In this document: positions 18,254-18,270 of the stretch, piece by piece
How the letters are laid out: each line of letters begins with the position of its first letter
Position numbering within the stretch: position 1 is the stretch's first letter
Assembly: GCA_946184255.1 (NCBI GenBank)
Contig: CAMHFA010000002.1
Location: 1 to 18,270, forward strand
DNA from: an uncultured Bacteroidales bacterium
GTDB taxonomy: Bacteria > Bacteroidota > Bacteroidia > Bacteroidales > UBA932
Direction: 5' to 3'
DNA length: 18,270 nt
Translations under genes and position numbers: made by a program
Notes under the pieces: model-generated
The model's input: only the letters and a program-made list of their open reading frames with translations
Database searches by the model: none
What the model was told of the DNA's origin: nothing

Positions 18254-18270
18254 GATTCGTGGTCAATTGA

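Overview
The window looks like a chromosome segment from a Bacteroidota, most likely Bacteroidales. Three promoters match the Bacteroidota sigma form, with TTTG, exactly 19 bases, then TAnnTTTG or a one-mismatch version; a fourth -7 element lacks a clear TTTG. Shine-Dalgarno sequences are not evident. The V-type ATPase gene order (E, DUF2764, A, B, D, I, K), the GlmM type and the signal peptides all fit. No insertion sequence, CRISPR array, phage gene or integrase is visible, and every non-coding gap is shorter than 300 bases, so this reads as core chromosome.

Region 1 (1-10431, + strand) is a tightly packed run of ten genes. It starts with the 3' part of a Na+-pumping decarboxylase beta subunit (oadB type). 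Seven V/A-type ATPase genes follow: atpE, a DUF2764 gene, atpA, atpB, atpD, atpI and atpK. Then come a phosphoglucosamine mutase (glmM) and a divergent DUF1343/NamZ-like protein. Gaps after the first are -11 to +6 bases, so atpE through the NamZ-like gene is probably one operon. No promoter or terminator is seen in the 39-base gap after oadB, so oadB may belong to it too. The K subunit keeps the full set of Na+ ligands known from Enterococcus hirae NtpK. Together with the Na+-pumping decarboxylase, this suggests a sodium-based energy module.

Region 2 (10432-11058) is a very compact block: a promoter, rpmE2 (ribosomal protein L31 type B), a terminator, a promoter overlapping that terminator, tRNA-Glu(CTC), and another terminator. 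Terminators and promoters physically interlock here.

Region 3 (11059-18270) holds transport and secreted-enzyme genes. rhaT (rhamnose/H+ symporter, +) converges on a porin-like outer-membrane beta-barrel gene (-). The porin gene shares a divergent promoter region with a secreted CE2-like SGNH esterase (+). The esterase is followed in the same direction by a small membrane-anchored protein and a secreted S9-family dipeptidyl peptidase. An ExuT-type hexuronate MFS transporter (-) converges on the peptidase gene and ends the window. Rhamnose and hexuronate uptake beside an acetyl esterase loosely suggests use of pectin-type polysaccharides, but no SusC/SusD pair or glycoside hydrolase is present to prove it.

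I see no clearly new system. The best leads are the Na+-ATPase/decarboxylase/cell-wall operon with its reduced subunit set and short DUF2764 protein, the paired cysteines in the A subunit, the NamZ-like protein lacking hallmark active-site motifs and a signal peptide, and the interlocked terminators and promoters around rpmE2 and the tRNA.
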